The notes: generated by a model not told the origin, from the sequence alone. A stretch of 64,000 bases of DNA from PSRI01 sp041484195 (GCA_041484195.1 JBGPHC010000004.1:62001-126000); one strand, 5' to 3'; positions 8,106 to 17,830 are shown, counted from the first letter of the stretch. Numbers and translations: made by a program.

Positions 8106-8510
8106 TTGACAAAAGAAATATTTGTGAAACTCAAAATCGTTCCGGTTATGATGCAGTATCCGGTGCTATATAAAGCCTATTTCGATGAAGGTTCAGTCGG
8201 CAGAAATGATCTGGAAGATGCATTGTCGGTCCTGAACCTGCATCACTACGCCAGCCTACTATTGAGAATGGGGTTTGGAGATGAAGTATATCTTCATCAA
8301 GCCTTGCAAAAGGCAATCACCGCTTGCAAGTCGGCCAACCTCCCGGCAAGCAGACATTTCAAATCTGTTTTCATTTGTTCAGGTAATAGCATCAGAGAGG
8401 ATTGGCTGGTTTCTGACCTCGGACTGCAACTCATTCTACTCAATGCCGATGTCTCTAATCCAAAGGCGGCAATATGGCAAATACAGATACTGTCGCAGCA
8501 TGACAACTGA
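8106..8510 (+). CDS. Small DinD-like (BRO/antirepressor-related) protein
   Basis: About 134 residues if the TTG at 8106 is used; the first ATG in frame is at 8145 and may be the true start. The second half shows a pattern I associate with the DinD (DNA-damage-inducible protein D) family: A-L-Q-K-A-I-T-A-C-K-S-A-N, then H-F, then a basic/acidic turn, then L-V-S-D-L-G-L-Q-L-I-L-L-N-A-D, then N-P-K-A-A-I-W-Q-I-Q-I-L. In DinD the matching parts are K-A-x-x-A-C-x-x-S-G, D-H-F, Y-x-L-S-R-Y-A-C-Y-L-I-x-x-N-G-D and a Q-T-Y-F-A-x-Q-T-R helix. The usual C-terminal part of DinD is missing. Role unknown; DinD itself inhibits RecA filaments in E. coli. The assignment is by eye and moderate. Confidence 0.55.
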   Translation: MTKEIFVKLKIVPVMMQYPVLYKAYFDEGSVGRNDLEDALSVLNLHHYASLLLRMGFGDEVYLHQALQKAITACKSANLPASRHFKSVFICSGNSIREDWLVSDLGLQLILLNADVSNPKAAIWQIQILSQHDN

Positions 8511-8573
8511 GATTTTTGCAATCGGAATATTGCAGCATGTTCCGGATCAGATCAACCATTTAAAAAAAATTGT

Positions 8574-8876
8574 ATGGGAGCATTTCAGGAACTAATTCAG
8601 TCAGACCAACCTGTATTAGTGGATTTCTATGCAGACTGGTGCGGCCCATGCAAGGCCATGGACCCGGTCATCAAAGAAGTGGCCAAAGCCACGGAGGGAA
8701 GGGCGAGAGTGGTGAAGGTGAATATTGATAAGAATCAGCAGGCTTCACAAGCCTACAGAATCACGGCTGTTCCCACCTATATCGTCTTTAGAAAAGGTGA
8801 AATACTATGGCGTCATTCGGGTATGATTGACAAAAACAGCCTGGTTAGGGCCCTAACTCAAAATGAAAAGGTTTGA
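8574..8876 (+). CDS. Thioredoxin
   Basis: 100 residues with the full thioredoxin fold. The W-C-G-P-C-K active site is at 22-27, the cis-proline at about residue 67 in A-V-P-T-Y, and a final G-x-I-D/x-x-x-x-L segment precedes the last helix. There is no signal peptide, so it works in the cytoplasm as a protein disulfide reductase. It lies 63 bp after the DinD-like gene and downstream of cbpA on the same strand. The grouping suggests a small protein-quality/redox unit, but cotranscription is inferred. Confidence 0.92.
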   Translation: MGAFQELIQSDQPVLVDFYADWCGPCKAMDPVIKEVAKATEGRARVVKVNIDKNQQASQAYRITAVPTYIVFRKGEILWRHSGMIDKNSLVRALTQNEKV

Positions 8877-8939
8877 TGGTCTTCATAAATGCAGGCACAT
8901 CTTCGAATGGCGAATTTGATTATTGAGCATTTCAGGGCA

Positions 8940-11354
8940 TCATTCAAAAATCTTTTCCATCTTGGTCAGTTTACCATCAGCATTTACGCCCTCAACAACC
9001 ACCCTCATTTTTTTTGTGAAATCGTTATTATAGAAAGTCAGGAATATCCTGCGGCGATCTTTTCCTGTAAATACGAATGGATTCCAGTACAAAGTAGTGC
9101 GATAATCCGGCTGATCATTTGCCTGGTTGTAAATGGAATAATCCGGCGAATAGAATTCTTTTGGTGGAGAATAACCCGCAACCTTCACGAAATCGAGGCC
9201 TTTAATATTATCATTCAGCGCCTTTCCTTTTTTGGTATATACTGCAATTGCCCCATTGGCGCCACCGCCCGAGGCGCCGAAAAAAGGAGGGCGAAACACT
9301 TTGATCATCGCGACATCAGACATGGGTGTGGACTGGATGAGGTCCACGCCTCCCTGCATCTCATTCAGGAACATTGATGGAGCGCCGCCGCGCCAGGTCA
9401 CCTGCCTTTGCGCACCGCTGCCTGTAATCTGCAGTCCCGGCACTTTGCCCTGCAGGTAACTTAAAACGTCTATTGCTGTTGAGGCAAGCGGATCATCTTC
9501 CGTAATGAATGAAAACCCGTCGTCGTTCCTGAACAACGGTGAGGTATAAAGTTCATTCATCTCTTCCTGCTTTGATTTCTTGTGTCCAATCACGGTTATA
9601 TTGGACAGGGTCTTGACATTTCTTGCCTGATCATCCAGCAATGCCAATTGTTTTTGAGTGAGCTGCCTGTTTTTTGATACAATGGTAGTATCGGCCCTGG
9701 ATAAACGAACTGCCATCATCGAATCCGGCAAAATGGAAGGAGTTGGCATTTGAAGATCACTCCTGAAATTGAATGAAGCCCTGGAAGTGAGTACTTTGCC
9801 CTTGTCGTTATTGAGCTGATAGTAGATCTTAGCGGTATCATAGAAAAGCAGGCCATGCATGCGAAACTGACCATCGCCTCCCAGGGGCACCGTCAGAAAT
9901 TGCTGGCTCCCACTCTTCAAAGTGAAAATCCCATTCAATTCTTTTTGGCTCATTTCACTCCTTGTCAAACCCAACACGCTACCATTGACCGTAATGAAAT
10001 CTTCTTCTTCCTTATTCGTACGAGGCCAGCGTCCTGCAAGCAAATCCTCCCACTTAAATCTTCTCCAGCCATTGGTCATCATTACCAGGTCAAGGTTTGA
10101 GGCCACCGAATCCGCGTCACTGGCAAAATAATAAGCCGGGTCATGTACGTATCCCTTTATGTCGCTGGCAAGGAGCAGGTGCGAATAAATATCCTCTCCT
10201 TCATCGGGTTCCTTGTTAAGATCCGCATCTGTCACAGACACAGACAGGTTGCAGGGGACGGTATCGGGCACGTCAATCTGGATCACATTTTTCTTTTTCC
10301 GGCCCATGTCTTTCAAGGCTGAATTAAGATCGGTGATAAAATAATAATCCTGGTGATTGACAAAAATGATCCTTTCCGCGACTGGCCTGTAGTCTGCCGT
10401 AAATAAGGTAACCTGCACAATCCCTGCCGGAAGACCTTTTGTCGGGATAACACCACTCGTCATCGTGGTAGCGACGAGATTAGCTTTGGCGCGATACAAC
10501 AATTGCTGTTGCATCTGTGCCACCACATAGAGGTTTGAGTAGGACTCTCCGGCTTCGGTGGACCGCTTGATCAGGAAGCGGATATAATCGGGTGTCTGGG
10601 AAAGTTCAAGCACCGCGCCACCGGCCAAGGGCTTTGGCAATATAGTTTCATGTGCCACCGCCGCCGGATCCTTCCAGATGGCTTTATAGGTCTCGCCGGC
10701 CGCAGGCTCCAGGCTGAAAAATCCCATCCCATCATGAACACTTGAAAAGCTGGTAACCTTTTTACTCTTGCTGTCTACGACATCACCTTTTACTGTTACG
10801 GGCATGCCTCGCCGGTCGGTGGTCTTAAATGCTATTCTCGATTCGAGCCCTGTCACCAAATCGCCTCCTTCAGGGAAAAACTGGAGAAATGCCGCCGGAA
10901 CAGGGCTTGATTTCCTGGGGACTGATGGCTTACTCACAGTAATGGGTACTGCCTTTTCAAACAGGAAAGAGGAATCAAATGACAGCATCCATTTGGTATA
11001 GGCTCTTATATAAACTGTAGGAATCTTGAAATCGGCAGGAATATCGAAAGCCGCCGCCGCGCTCGACATGATCACAGGGGCGGATTTGCGCTGCAGCACA
11101 TTCCCCTTCGGATCAACCAATTCCATATAGATGGTCTTGCTGACCTCCGAAGGAAATGTGCCGGTAAACAAATAAGCCTTGAACCAAATTGTTTCACCCG
11201 GATTATATAGGGTCTTGTCGAAATGCAGGTAGATCTTTTCCTGCGGGAATTGCTCATTCAACTTGTTCAGCAGGGAATCAAAAGGCTGTGCACGGAGAGA
11301 TGAATGGGATACAATAACTGCCAGGGTAATGGCTAAAGAATATTTCAGCTTCAT
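8940..11354 (-). CDS. Secreted MG2-domain protein with a C-terminal TonB plug-like domain
   Basis: About 804 residues from the Met at 11354, which begins a good signal peptide (M-K-L-K-Y-S-L-A-I-T-L-A-V-I-V, cut after R-A-Q). The N-terminal part carries the macroglobulin MG2-like pattern E-K-I-Y-L-H-F-D-K-T-L-Y-N-P-G-E-T-I-W-F. Several beta-sandwich regions follow to about residue 560. Residues about 582-715 look like a TonB-dependent receptor plug: L-S-N-I-T-V-I-G, then A-I-D-V-L-S-Y-L-Q-G-K-V-P-G-L-Q-I, then G-A-N-G-A-I-A-V-Y-T-K-K-G. No beta-barrel follows, so it is not a transporter. Proteins of this build are frequent in Bacteroidota and of unknown function, presumably periplasmic or outer-membrane associated. 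It converges with thioredoxin. Confidence 0.8.
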   Translation of the reverse strand: MKLKYSLAITLAVIVSHSSLRAQPFDSLLNKLNEQFPQEKIYLHFDKTLYNPGETIWFKAYLFTGTFPSEVSKTIYMELVDPKGNVLQRKSAPVIMSSAAAAFDIPADFKIPTVYIRAYTKWMLSFDSSFLFEKAVPITVSKPSVPRKSSPVPAAFLQFFPEGGDLVTGLESRIAFKTTDRRGMPVTVKGDVVDSKSKKVTSFSSVHDGMGFFSLEPAAGETYKAIWKDPAAVAHETILPKPLAGGAVLELSQTPDYIRFLIKRSTEAGESYSNLYVVAQMQQQLLYRAKANLVATTMTSGVIPTKGLPAGIVQVTLFTADYRPVAERIIFVNHQDYYFITDLNSALKDMGRKKKNVIQIDVPDTVPCNLSVSVTDADLNKEPDEGEDIYSHLLLASDIKGYVHDPAYYFASDADSVASNLDLVMMTNGWRRFKWEDLLAGRWPRTNKEEEDFITVNGSVLGLTRSEMSQKELNGIFTLKSGSQQFLTVPLGGDGQFRMHGLLFYDTAKIYYQLNNDKGKVLTSRASFNFRSDLQMPTPSILPDSMMAVRLSRADTTIVSKNRQLTQKQLALLDDQARNVKTLSNITVIGHKKSKQEEMNELYTSPLFRNDDGFSFITEDDPLASTAIDVLSYLQGKVPGLQITGSGAQRQVTWRGGAPSMFLNEMQGGVDLIQSTPMSDVAMIKVFRPPFFGASGGGANGAIAVYTKKGKALNDNIKGLDFVKVAGYSPPKEFYSPDYSIYNQANDQPDYRTTLYWNPFVFTGKDRRRIFLTFYNNDFTKKMRVVVEGVNADGKLTKMEKIFE

Positions 11355-11489
11355 ACAGTCGTAAATCAATTGAAGCGTAATTTCCTATGAATTTTGTTTT
11401 TTTCCTCATTTAATTCCTAAAAATTCATTAAAGCCTGCTCCGAATGCAGGATTCACGCAGTATTTGGATCATCGAATGAAGATGTAGGA

Positions 11490-11981
11490 TCATTCGCAAA
11501 GGTTCAGGGTATCGGTACTACGGGTGCTGAATTGAATGGTCTTCACCTTGCCGGCAACATTGTAATGTAGAACAAGAGTGCCATAGGACATTTCGAATGC
11601 ATCCCAGCTGTCATCCTTGATCTTAGGATTACCCAGGTATTTGAAAAGTGTATTTCTTTTGGCCCCCATGACCGGTACATTGAAAGTTCCTTTGAATTTC
11701 TCGCCGATTTCAACATAATCCCGATCTGTATAGAAAGAAATGTCCCTGTCCTTATAAAAAACACCTCCTCCACATTTAGCTGTTGGAGACTCATCTTCAG
11801 CGCTGGTAAAACAGGGCAATGCTGCCTTGATCTCATTCGCTGTTGTATTCGGTTTCATGCCATTCACTTTTCCATCCAGGATATCCACTTCAAAAGTTCC
11901 GCATTTGGGTTTGGCTTTCAATTGAGCTTTAGTGGTTGAGAAGAAAACCAGGGACAAAAAGAGCATAAGGATCGGTTTCAT
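11490..11981 (-). CDS. Small secreted protein of unknown function
   Basis: 163 residues with a clear signal peptide (M-K-P-I-L-M-L-F-L-S-L-V-F-F-S-T-T-K-A, cut before Q-L-K). The mature part has four cysteines (in K-C-G-T, L-P-C-F, A-K-C-G and the C-terminal L-C-E), likely forming two disulfides in the periplasm. A G-M-K-P-N-T-T-A-N-E-I-K segment is reminiscent of the 'start of repeat' in BamE/SmpA-like domains (G-M-x-x-x-E-V), but the match is weak. It lies 135 bp upstream of the MG2/plug gene on the same strand. Family not recognised. Confidence 0.65.
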   Translation of the reverse strand: MKPILMLFLSLVFFSTTKAQLKAKPKCGTFEVDILDGKVNGMKPNTTANEIKAALPCFTSAEDESPTAKCGGGVFYKDRDISFYTDRDYVEIGEKFKGTFNVPVMGAKRNTLFKYLGNPKIKDDSWDAFEMSYGTLVLHYNVAGKVKTIQFSTRSTDTLNLCE

Positions 11982-12186
11982 AAATTGTGTTTTAGTATCC
12001 GTTGAAATGAATCAGTAGGCCAAACCTTGGGAAGCAGTTTGGTTGCTACAGTGTCTAACAAGCAAATTCCTTGCTAAAAATCCGAATAAATACATATTCA
12101 TGCCTGGAGGATGCATAAACTTGAAACCTTATAAGCACAAGTCAAAAATGACCGGTTTGGTTGTAGAATAATGCCCGAACCAGAAA

Positions 12187-13947
12187 TCAGCTTTCTCTTT
12201 TGTCATGAAGCAGCATATGCATGGCATTTTCTAAAGAACCGGCCCTGGTAACCTGGCCCGAATTCACGAAAAATATCTCGTCAGCATTTTCAATGGTATT
12301 CAGGCGGTGTGCAATCACCACAAGTGTAGTGGACGAAGGCAGTTTTTTCAGGATCTCTTCCAGCAATTGTTCCGTGATCGTATCAATATTGGCAGTGGCC
12401 TCATCCAGTATCAGCAATTCAGGCTTTCGCAAGACCGCGCGCATAAAGGCAATGAGCTGTTTCTGACCCAGGCTGATAGAATCCCCTCCCATTATCACCT
12501 GGGTTTCAAGGCCATTATCAAACCGGGTTAATAGTCCCTGAAGTCCAGACTCCACAAAGACTTTGGTCAATTGTTCATTCGTATATTTGAAAAATTCCTG
12601 ATTGCCATATAATATGTTCTCACGAACCGTTCCGGAAAAAAGAAATGGCTCCTGCAGTATAAAGCCAATCTTCCCGGCCCTTTCCTGAGCCTGGTAAGAA
12701 CGAATATCCCTTCCGCAAAGAAATACGGTACCCTTTGCAGGATCATAAAGTCTGGCCATCAGAAAGGCCGTGGTGGTTTTTCCTCCGCCAGTGGGACCCA
12801 CGAAGGCATAGGTCTTGCCCCGGTCGAGGCTAAAACTGATATTGTGCAACACTTCTTTGCCCTCGGGATAGCTGAAATGCACATTCCTGAATTCGAGTAA
12901 TGCATGAGAGCTGCTGTCTGCCGGAACATCGAAGGTCTTCATATCAGGCTGCAATGAGAGTATTCGTGAAATCCGGTCCCAGCCGGCCATGGCTACCTGA
13001 AAATTCGCCCAGAACGCTGCCAGTTGCCTGAGCGGGTTGTAGAAATGAGTTACATAAGCCAGAAAGCTGATCAGGAGGCCAATGCTGAATTGTCCGGCAA
13101 TGATCAGGTAAATACCAAATGCCAGCACGATCATCTGCCCGATATTGGATGAAAATCCATAAATGGGCATGAAGATATTATTGGCCAGGCCCGCTCCGAT
13201 TGCGGCGGAATAATTGTCATGGTTGGCTTCATCAAACTTTTTGCGGAAATAGTCCCTGCGGTTGAAAGCGATGATGACTTTGAAATTGTGCAGGCTCTCC
13301 TGGATTTCCGCGCTGAGGTTTCCGACACTCCTCAGGCTCACCGCATTTTTGCGCTTAACCCAGGGCGATATGAGCCTGGTGAATATCCAAAGAAATAAAG
13401 CTGGCGACAGTGCGGCTGCGCCCAGGGGCAAATTAATGCTCAACAAGAAAATGCCGGCCCCGGTCATTACGAAGATGCTCCCCACGAATTGCATCAGTGA
13501 TTGTGAAAAGAACTGGTTTAGTTTGTCCGTGTCATTGTTGACCCGCGAAATAAGGTCACCGGCCTTGTTTTGATTGAAGAAGGCTACTGGTAATTCCTCC
13601 AGTTTATTGAAGATGGCATTGCGCAAACTGAATAACATGCGTTGGCCAACCCCGCCCATGAGTTTTGTTTGCAGGTAACTGGTGAGAAGCGCTACCAGGA
13701 ACATTGATAACAGAATACCAGAATAAACCAGGACCCCATGATATTGTTTGGAGACAATATATTTATCAATGGTATAGCCTATGAGAATGGGGCCGGCCAG
13801 GCTGAGCGTGGAATTGACAAGGATCGCCGCCAGGGCCAGGATCAAATTCCCTCGTTCTCCTTTCATGAAAGAAATCAGACCGACCAATGCGGAATAGGTT
13901 GATTTCTTCTGCTCCTGACCAGTCTCCTCACTAAGATTATAATTCAT
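12187..13947 (-). CDS. ABC exporter half-transporter, catalytically complete subunit
   Basis: 586 residues: six transmembrane helices (about 30-310) fused to a nucleotide-binding domain (about 350-580). Walker A is G-P-T-G-G-G-K-T at 384-391, Walker B L-L-I-L-D-E-A-T with catalytic Glu516, and the switch His is at 547 (I-A-H-R-L). Its signature motif is S-L-G-Q-K-Q (about 492-497) rather than L-S-G-G-Q. This matches the second gene of heterodimeric exporters such as BmrCD and TM287/288, where the non-canonical signature faces the degenerate ATP site of the partner. It follows the partner gene by 49 bp on the same strand. Likely exports drugs or lipids across the inner membrane; substrate unknown. 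Confidence 0.9.
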   Translation of the reverse strand: MNYNLSEETGQEQKKSTYSALVGLISFMKGERGNLILALAAILVNSTLSLAGPILIGYTIDKYIVSKQYHGVLVYSGILLSMFLVALLTSYLQTKLMGGVGQRMLFSLRNAIFNKLEELPVAFFNQNKAGDLISRVNNDTDKLNQFFSQSLMQFVGSIFVMTGAGIFLLSINLPLGAAALSPALFLWIFTRLISPWVKRKNAVSLRSVGNLSAEIQESLHNFKVIIAFNRRDYFRKKFDEANHDNYSAAIGAGLANNIFMPIYGFSSNIGQMIVLAFGIYLIIAGQFSIGLLISFLAYVTHFYNPLRQLAAFWANFQVAMAGWDRISRILSLQPDMKTFDVPADSSSHALLEFRNVHFSYPEGKEVLHNISFSLDRGKTYAFVGPTGGGKTTTAFLMARLYDPAKGTVFLCGRDIRSYQAQERAGKIGFILQEPFLFSGTVRENILYGNQEFFKYTNEQLTKVFVESGLQGLLTRFDNGLETQVIMGGDSISLGQKQLIAFMRAVLRKPELLILDEATANIDTITEQLLEEILKKLPSSTTLVVIAHRLNTIENADEIFFVNSGQVTRAGSLENAMHMLLHDKRES

Positions 13948-13996
13948 TTTAATTGCACTTTAAGTATTGTCCTTTTTCAGGATGAATTCCTTCAAT

Positions 13997-15757
13997 TCAG
14001 GATGCTATTTCCTGCTCATAGAGACTCGTGCTGCGTTGCGAATCGTAGATCTGAACATATTCGGGACAGGAGTCCAGCAATTGTTCATGAGTGCCCTTTG
14101 CAATCAGGTCTCCTTCCATTATCAATATGATCTGGTCATAGTGTTCTACCGAAGCAATTTTTTGAGTAACTGAAAGCAGGGTGAGGCCCGGATAATTTTG
14201 TTGCAGGTTATCCAGAATCTTACGTTCAGTCATGGTGTCCACTCTTGCGGTAAAATCATCCAGGAATAAGACCCTGGGATTTACCGCCAGGGCACGCGCC
14301 AGCATGATCCTTTGTTTTTGTCCCCCCGAAAGGCTTGATCCGCGTTCTGAAACTATTGTATCCAATCCCTGCGGCATTGAATTGACAAATTCCTTCAATT
14401 CAGCTGTACTGATTGCCTTTTCCAGCGATTGATCGGTTACCACCTTGCTAAACGCGATGTTTTCACGAAGGCTCATGTTAAAGATGATGCTGTCCTGGAA
14501 TACCAAACCAATTTGGCGGTGGAAAGACTCCTTGTTATAAACATCGATCTCTCTCCCATCAAACAAGACATTGCCAGTTTGGGGTTTAATGAGTCCGGTA
14601 AGCAGATAGAGCAACTGGCTTTTACCAGCGGCAGTGGGGCCGATCACGGCAGTCCTGGTGCGAGCATCCAAAGAAAATGATATATCCCTTAATGCCGGCT
14701 TTTCTCCATAGACCACGCTCACATTTTGCAATTCGACATCCCCCTTCAGCTCTGCATCAAGGGTACCCGATTCTATAATTTCAGGAGCATCCAATATTTC
14801 CTTCACGCGCTGATATGACGCGGAAGCCTGCGCGATAATATTACTCATGAAACCGATCACAAGGATCGGGAATATGAGAAGGGCAAGATAGCTGTTGAAT
14901 GCCGCGAAATTACCCAGCGACATACTACCGCTGATTACAAAATGTCCGCCGAGCATCAGGATTGCCAATCCAGCCATACTTGCCGTAAATGTGATTACAG
15001 GAATCAGCAGTGCGAATAAACGAAGTATGGAAAGCCCCAGGTTTTTTGCCTGCGTGTTGGCATCCAGGAATTTATTGTATTCAGGGATTTGGGAATTTAA
15101 TACCCTGATGATGGCAGCACCCAAAATGCTTTCGTTTATCACTTTGTTCAAACGGTCTATGACTTCCCTGCTCTTTTTGAAAAGTACGCGCACTTTGCGC
15201 AGAACGATATAAAAAGTGCCTCCTATTATTGGGATAATGGCAATAACGGCCAATGCCAAGCGCCAATTGATCAGCAGCAATAAGATGCTCGCTCCAATGA
15301 TAATGCAGAGGGAAGAAACGATGGAAACGATCGCCTGCGAAACAAAAAGCTTGATTGAATCAATGTCCGAAGTGAGATTGGTCAGTAATTTTGACGGGTT
15401 TACTTTCTGAATATAGGCAAAACTCTGCCGGGATATCCGGTCTGAAACTTGCGTTCGCATATCCCTGGCCACTCTTTCAGAAGCATAGGTCTGAACAATA
15501 CTCTGCAGGTAAGTGAATACATAGATCGCAAGGGCCGCTACTGAAAATTGCAGTACAATGGATTTCAATTCAAAATGCCCCTTTCCATAAGCGTCAATCC
15601 CTTTTGCAATAATCCCCGGTAAAAGCAGGTTGACGCCATTACCCAGGAGTGCCAGGACTATCAGCCAGAAAACCATGCCCCTGTAAGGCCTAAGGATTCC
15701 GAATATATTTGGTTTGGGCCTTCCTGCCCGATTTTTTCCAGCGCTTGCTTTGCCCAT
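13997..15757 (-). CDS. ABC exporter half-transporter, degenerate-site subunit
   Basis: 586 residues with six transmembrane helices (about 25-310) and a nucleotide-binding domain (about 340-570). Walker A is G-P-T-A-A-G-K-S at 373-380 and the signature L-S-G-G-Q at 476-480 is canonical. The Walker B ends in Asp-Asp (F-L-D-D-F-T), so the catalytic Glu is Asp501, and the switch His is replaced by Gln532 (S-V-T-Q-K). Its own ATP site should thus be slow or inactive, while its good signature completes the site of the partner encoded just downstream. It is the first gene of the pair; its promoter region is the intergenic stretch above 15757. Confidence 0.9.
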   Translation of the reverse strand: MGKASAGKNRAGRPKPNIFGILRPYRGMVFWLIVLALLGNGVNLLLPGIIAKGIDAYGKGHFELKSIVLQFSVAALAIYVFTYLQSIVQTYASERVARDMRTQVSDRISRQSFAYIQKVNPSKLLTNLTSDIDSIKLFVSQAIVSIVSSLCIIIGASILLLLINWRLALAVIAIIPIIGGTFYIVLRKVRVLFKKSREVIDRLNKVINESILGAAIIRVLNSQIPEYNKFLDANTQAKNLGLSILRLFALLIPVITFTASMAGLAILMLGGHFVISGSMSLGNFAAFNSYLALLIFPILVIGFMSNIIAQASASYQRVKEILDAPEIIESGTLDAELKGDVELQNVSVVYGEKPALRDISFSLDARTRTAVIGPTAAGKSQLLYLLTGLIKPQTGNVLFDGREIDVYNKESFHRQIGLVFQDSIIFNMSLRENIAFSKVVTDQSLEKAISTAELKEFVNSMPQGLDTIVSERGSSLSGGQKQRIMLARALAVNPRVLFLDDFTARVDTMTERKILDNLQQNYPGLTLLSVTQKIASVEHYDQIILIMEGDLIAKGTHEQLLDSCPEYVQIYDSQRSTSLYEQEIAS

Positions 15758-16303
15758 AAGTATTATTGAACCAGGATAATGGAAGCAAATATACTTTCTA
15801 TAAAAAAATCGGAGACTTTTAATAGGTCAGTCAGACTATCTGGTCGGCCAAATCAGGGCCCGGCTGGGCAAATCCGGGAATCACGAAAAATTCTCAACGC
15901 GAAGATCAAAAACTGAATTTTCCAGAGATATATTGGTGTGGCTGGAAATTTTGCTAAAAGATAGGGCTGGTAAGTTGGCGCCAGGAGGATTCAGGCAGCC
16001 AGGATCTTCATTTTGGCATTTCGGGTATCCCACCCATTAATTTCAATTCAAAAAAGGAAATCTGATAATTGATCTATCTCAATCGCTATAGGCCCTAACA
16101 GAACGGGATCATGAGTTTTTCTTTACCAAAATGGGGGAATAAAATCTCCGGATTTTCCAATTGGTGAATTTTTTTTCCATTAAATGGATTTCCAGACCGG
16201 TTCATTTTCAGATAAGAATTGGATTTCCAGGGGCTTAGATTTTTGGTACGAAGCTGGCTTACATGGTTATCTCCCTATGATATAGGGGTAAACATTTAAT
16301 CCG
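15758..16303. other. Long intergenic region between ABC exporter and PA14-like gene
   Basis: About 546 bp with stops in all frames and no recognisable RNA gene. Both flanking genes point away from it, so it holds two promoter regions. Near its right end is the perfect short dyad CCCTAT-GAT-ATAGGG (16273-16287), about 17 bp before the start codon at 16304. It could mask or expose the ribosome-loading region, but nothing else supports regulation. Confidence 0.45.
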
Positions 16304-17830
16304 ATGAGAATTTTATACTTATTCCCTTTGAGAATGATCCTGCTCATCCATATCTTCCTGATACTGGGTGGAGCGGTCGCAGCCCAGCCTTGTACGCCCC
16401 AGGGCGATCAAACCACTTATGGCACCAATAATGTGTGGATTGGTTATGTATATCAGGGAATCAATTTCAACAATTATAAGGGCTATGCGAATGAAGGCGT
16501 TGCTGGCAATTCAAATTTTGATGAGAGCTTTGGCGGCACCAGCGTAACTTATAATACGAATGGCTGCTCCATCAAGACCGATACCTTCAGTGTGCGTTAC
16601 AAACTCACCCAGACTTTTGCAGATGGCGATTATAGTTTTGATGCTGGTGGAGACGACGGCTATCGTTTCAGTTTGGATGGCGGCGCTACCTGGGTGATCA
16701 ACAATTGGGGCGATCACAGCTATATCAGCACCAATTATACGGTTCACCTGAATGGCACCTATAATATGGTATTGGAATATTATGAGAATTTCATTGATAA
16801 CAGGGTAACATTTAAAGTTAGTGCTGCTTGTATTGGAAATGGCGACCCGACCGTTTATGGCTCCAGTTCCTGGACCGGTTATATGTACCAGGGCATGAAT
16901 TTTAATACTTATAAAGGCTTTATTTCCGAAGGCAGCGCTGTAAATCCCAATTTTGACGAGAGTTTTGGCGGAAATAATGTCACTTACAACACCAGCAATT
17001 GTTCCATACAAACGGAAAAATTCAGTGCACGTTACCGCCTTAGAAAATTTCTGGCCGCAGGCACCTATGTCATAACAGTCGGCGGTGACGATGGATACCG
17101 GCTTAGTCTGGATGGAGGCACTACCTGGGTGATCAACAAATGGGTTGACCAGAGTTATGGGGTAACCACATATACAGGGAGCCTGAACGGAACTTACGAC
17201 CTGGTGCTGGAATACTATGAAAACGGTGGCGGTAACCGTATCAGCTTCAATATGTCGGCCAACCTGTTACCAGTGAAATTAATCGACTGGTCAGGAATAG
17301 TAGTTGCTAATGATAAAGCGCAGTTGAAATGGGTATGTGAAAATGCCATGAATTTTGATCACTTCGTCGTGCAGCGGAGCAATGACGCCATTCATTTCAA
17401 TGATATCAGGATCATCAGCACGAATAATTCGAACTATAGCGGCATGCAATCCTTTTCCTATCTCGATCCATTCAATGGCTCCGAAAAGGTCTTTTACAGG
17501 TTGCAGATGGTTGACAAGAATGGTTCAAGCACCTATTCCAATATCATCAACCTCTCCCCAAAAACCATAACAGAAACACGCATGTATCCCACCCTGGTGG
17601 AAGCAGGTAATTTATTTGTGGAATCAGGCAAGACCTGGACGCACAGTAAACTTGACATCTATGATATGAGTGGCCGGAATCTTTTTTCAAAAGACCTGGG
17701 AGTATTGAACGGCCGCCGGCAGGTGAACATTGAAAATGGTGGTTCTAAGACGCTGGCCGCGGGTTTTTATATCGCTGTGATTTCCGATGGCATGGATATT
17801 CTGGCCAAAAAAATAATAATCATAAAATAA
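16304..17830 (+). CDS. Secreted protein with two PA14-like repeats and a T9SS type A sorting domain
   Basis: 508 residues. A signal peptide (to about residue 27, A-A-Q) is followed by two homologous units of about 140 residues (roughly 32-172 and 178-318). Each unit runs W-x-G-Y-x-Y-Q-G, N-F-D-E-S-F-G-G, G-D-D-G-Y-R and T-W-V-I-N, ending in L-E-Y-Y-E-N. The G-D-D-G-Y-R and Y-Y-E-N elements recall PA14 domains, which bind carbohydrate. Residues about 330-415 form a fibronectin-like linker (L-K-W-V-C-E-N). The last 80 residues (M-Y-P-T-L-V-E-A-G through A-G-F-Y-I-A-V-I ... K-K-I-I-I-I-K) form the type IX secretion sorting domain. It is probably exported to the cell surface, with a role next to the GH5 gene in carbohydrate use. 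A strong terminator follows. Confidence 0.85.
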   Translation: MRILYLFPLRMILLIHIFLILGGAVAAQPCTPQGDQTTYGTNNVWIGYVYQGINFNNYKGYANEGVAGNSNFDESFGGTSVTYNTNGCSIKTDTFSVRYKLTQTFADGDYSFDAGGDDGYRFSLDGGATWVINNWGDHSYISTNYTVHLNGTYNMVLEYYENFIDNRVTFKVSAACIGNGDPTVYGSSSWTGYMYQGMNFNTYKGFISEGSAVNPNFDESFGGNNVTYNTSNCSIQTEKFSARYRLRKFLAAGTYVITVGGDDGYRLSLDGGTTWVINKWVDQSYGVTTYTGSLNGTYDLVLEYYENGGGNRISFNMSANLLPVKLIDWSGIVVANDKAQLKWVCENAMNFDHFVVQRSNDAIHFNDIRIISTNNSNYSGMQSFSYLDPFNGSEKVFYRLQMVDKNGSSTYSNIINLSPKTITETRMYPTLVEAGNLFVESGKTWTHSKLDIYDMSGRNLFSKDLGVLNGRRQVNIENGGSKTLAAGFYIAVISDGMDILAKKIIIIK

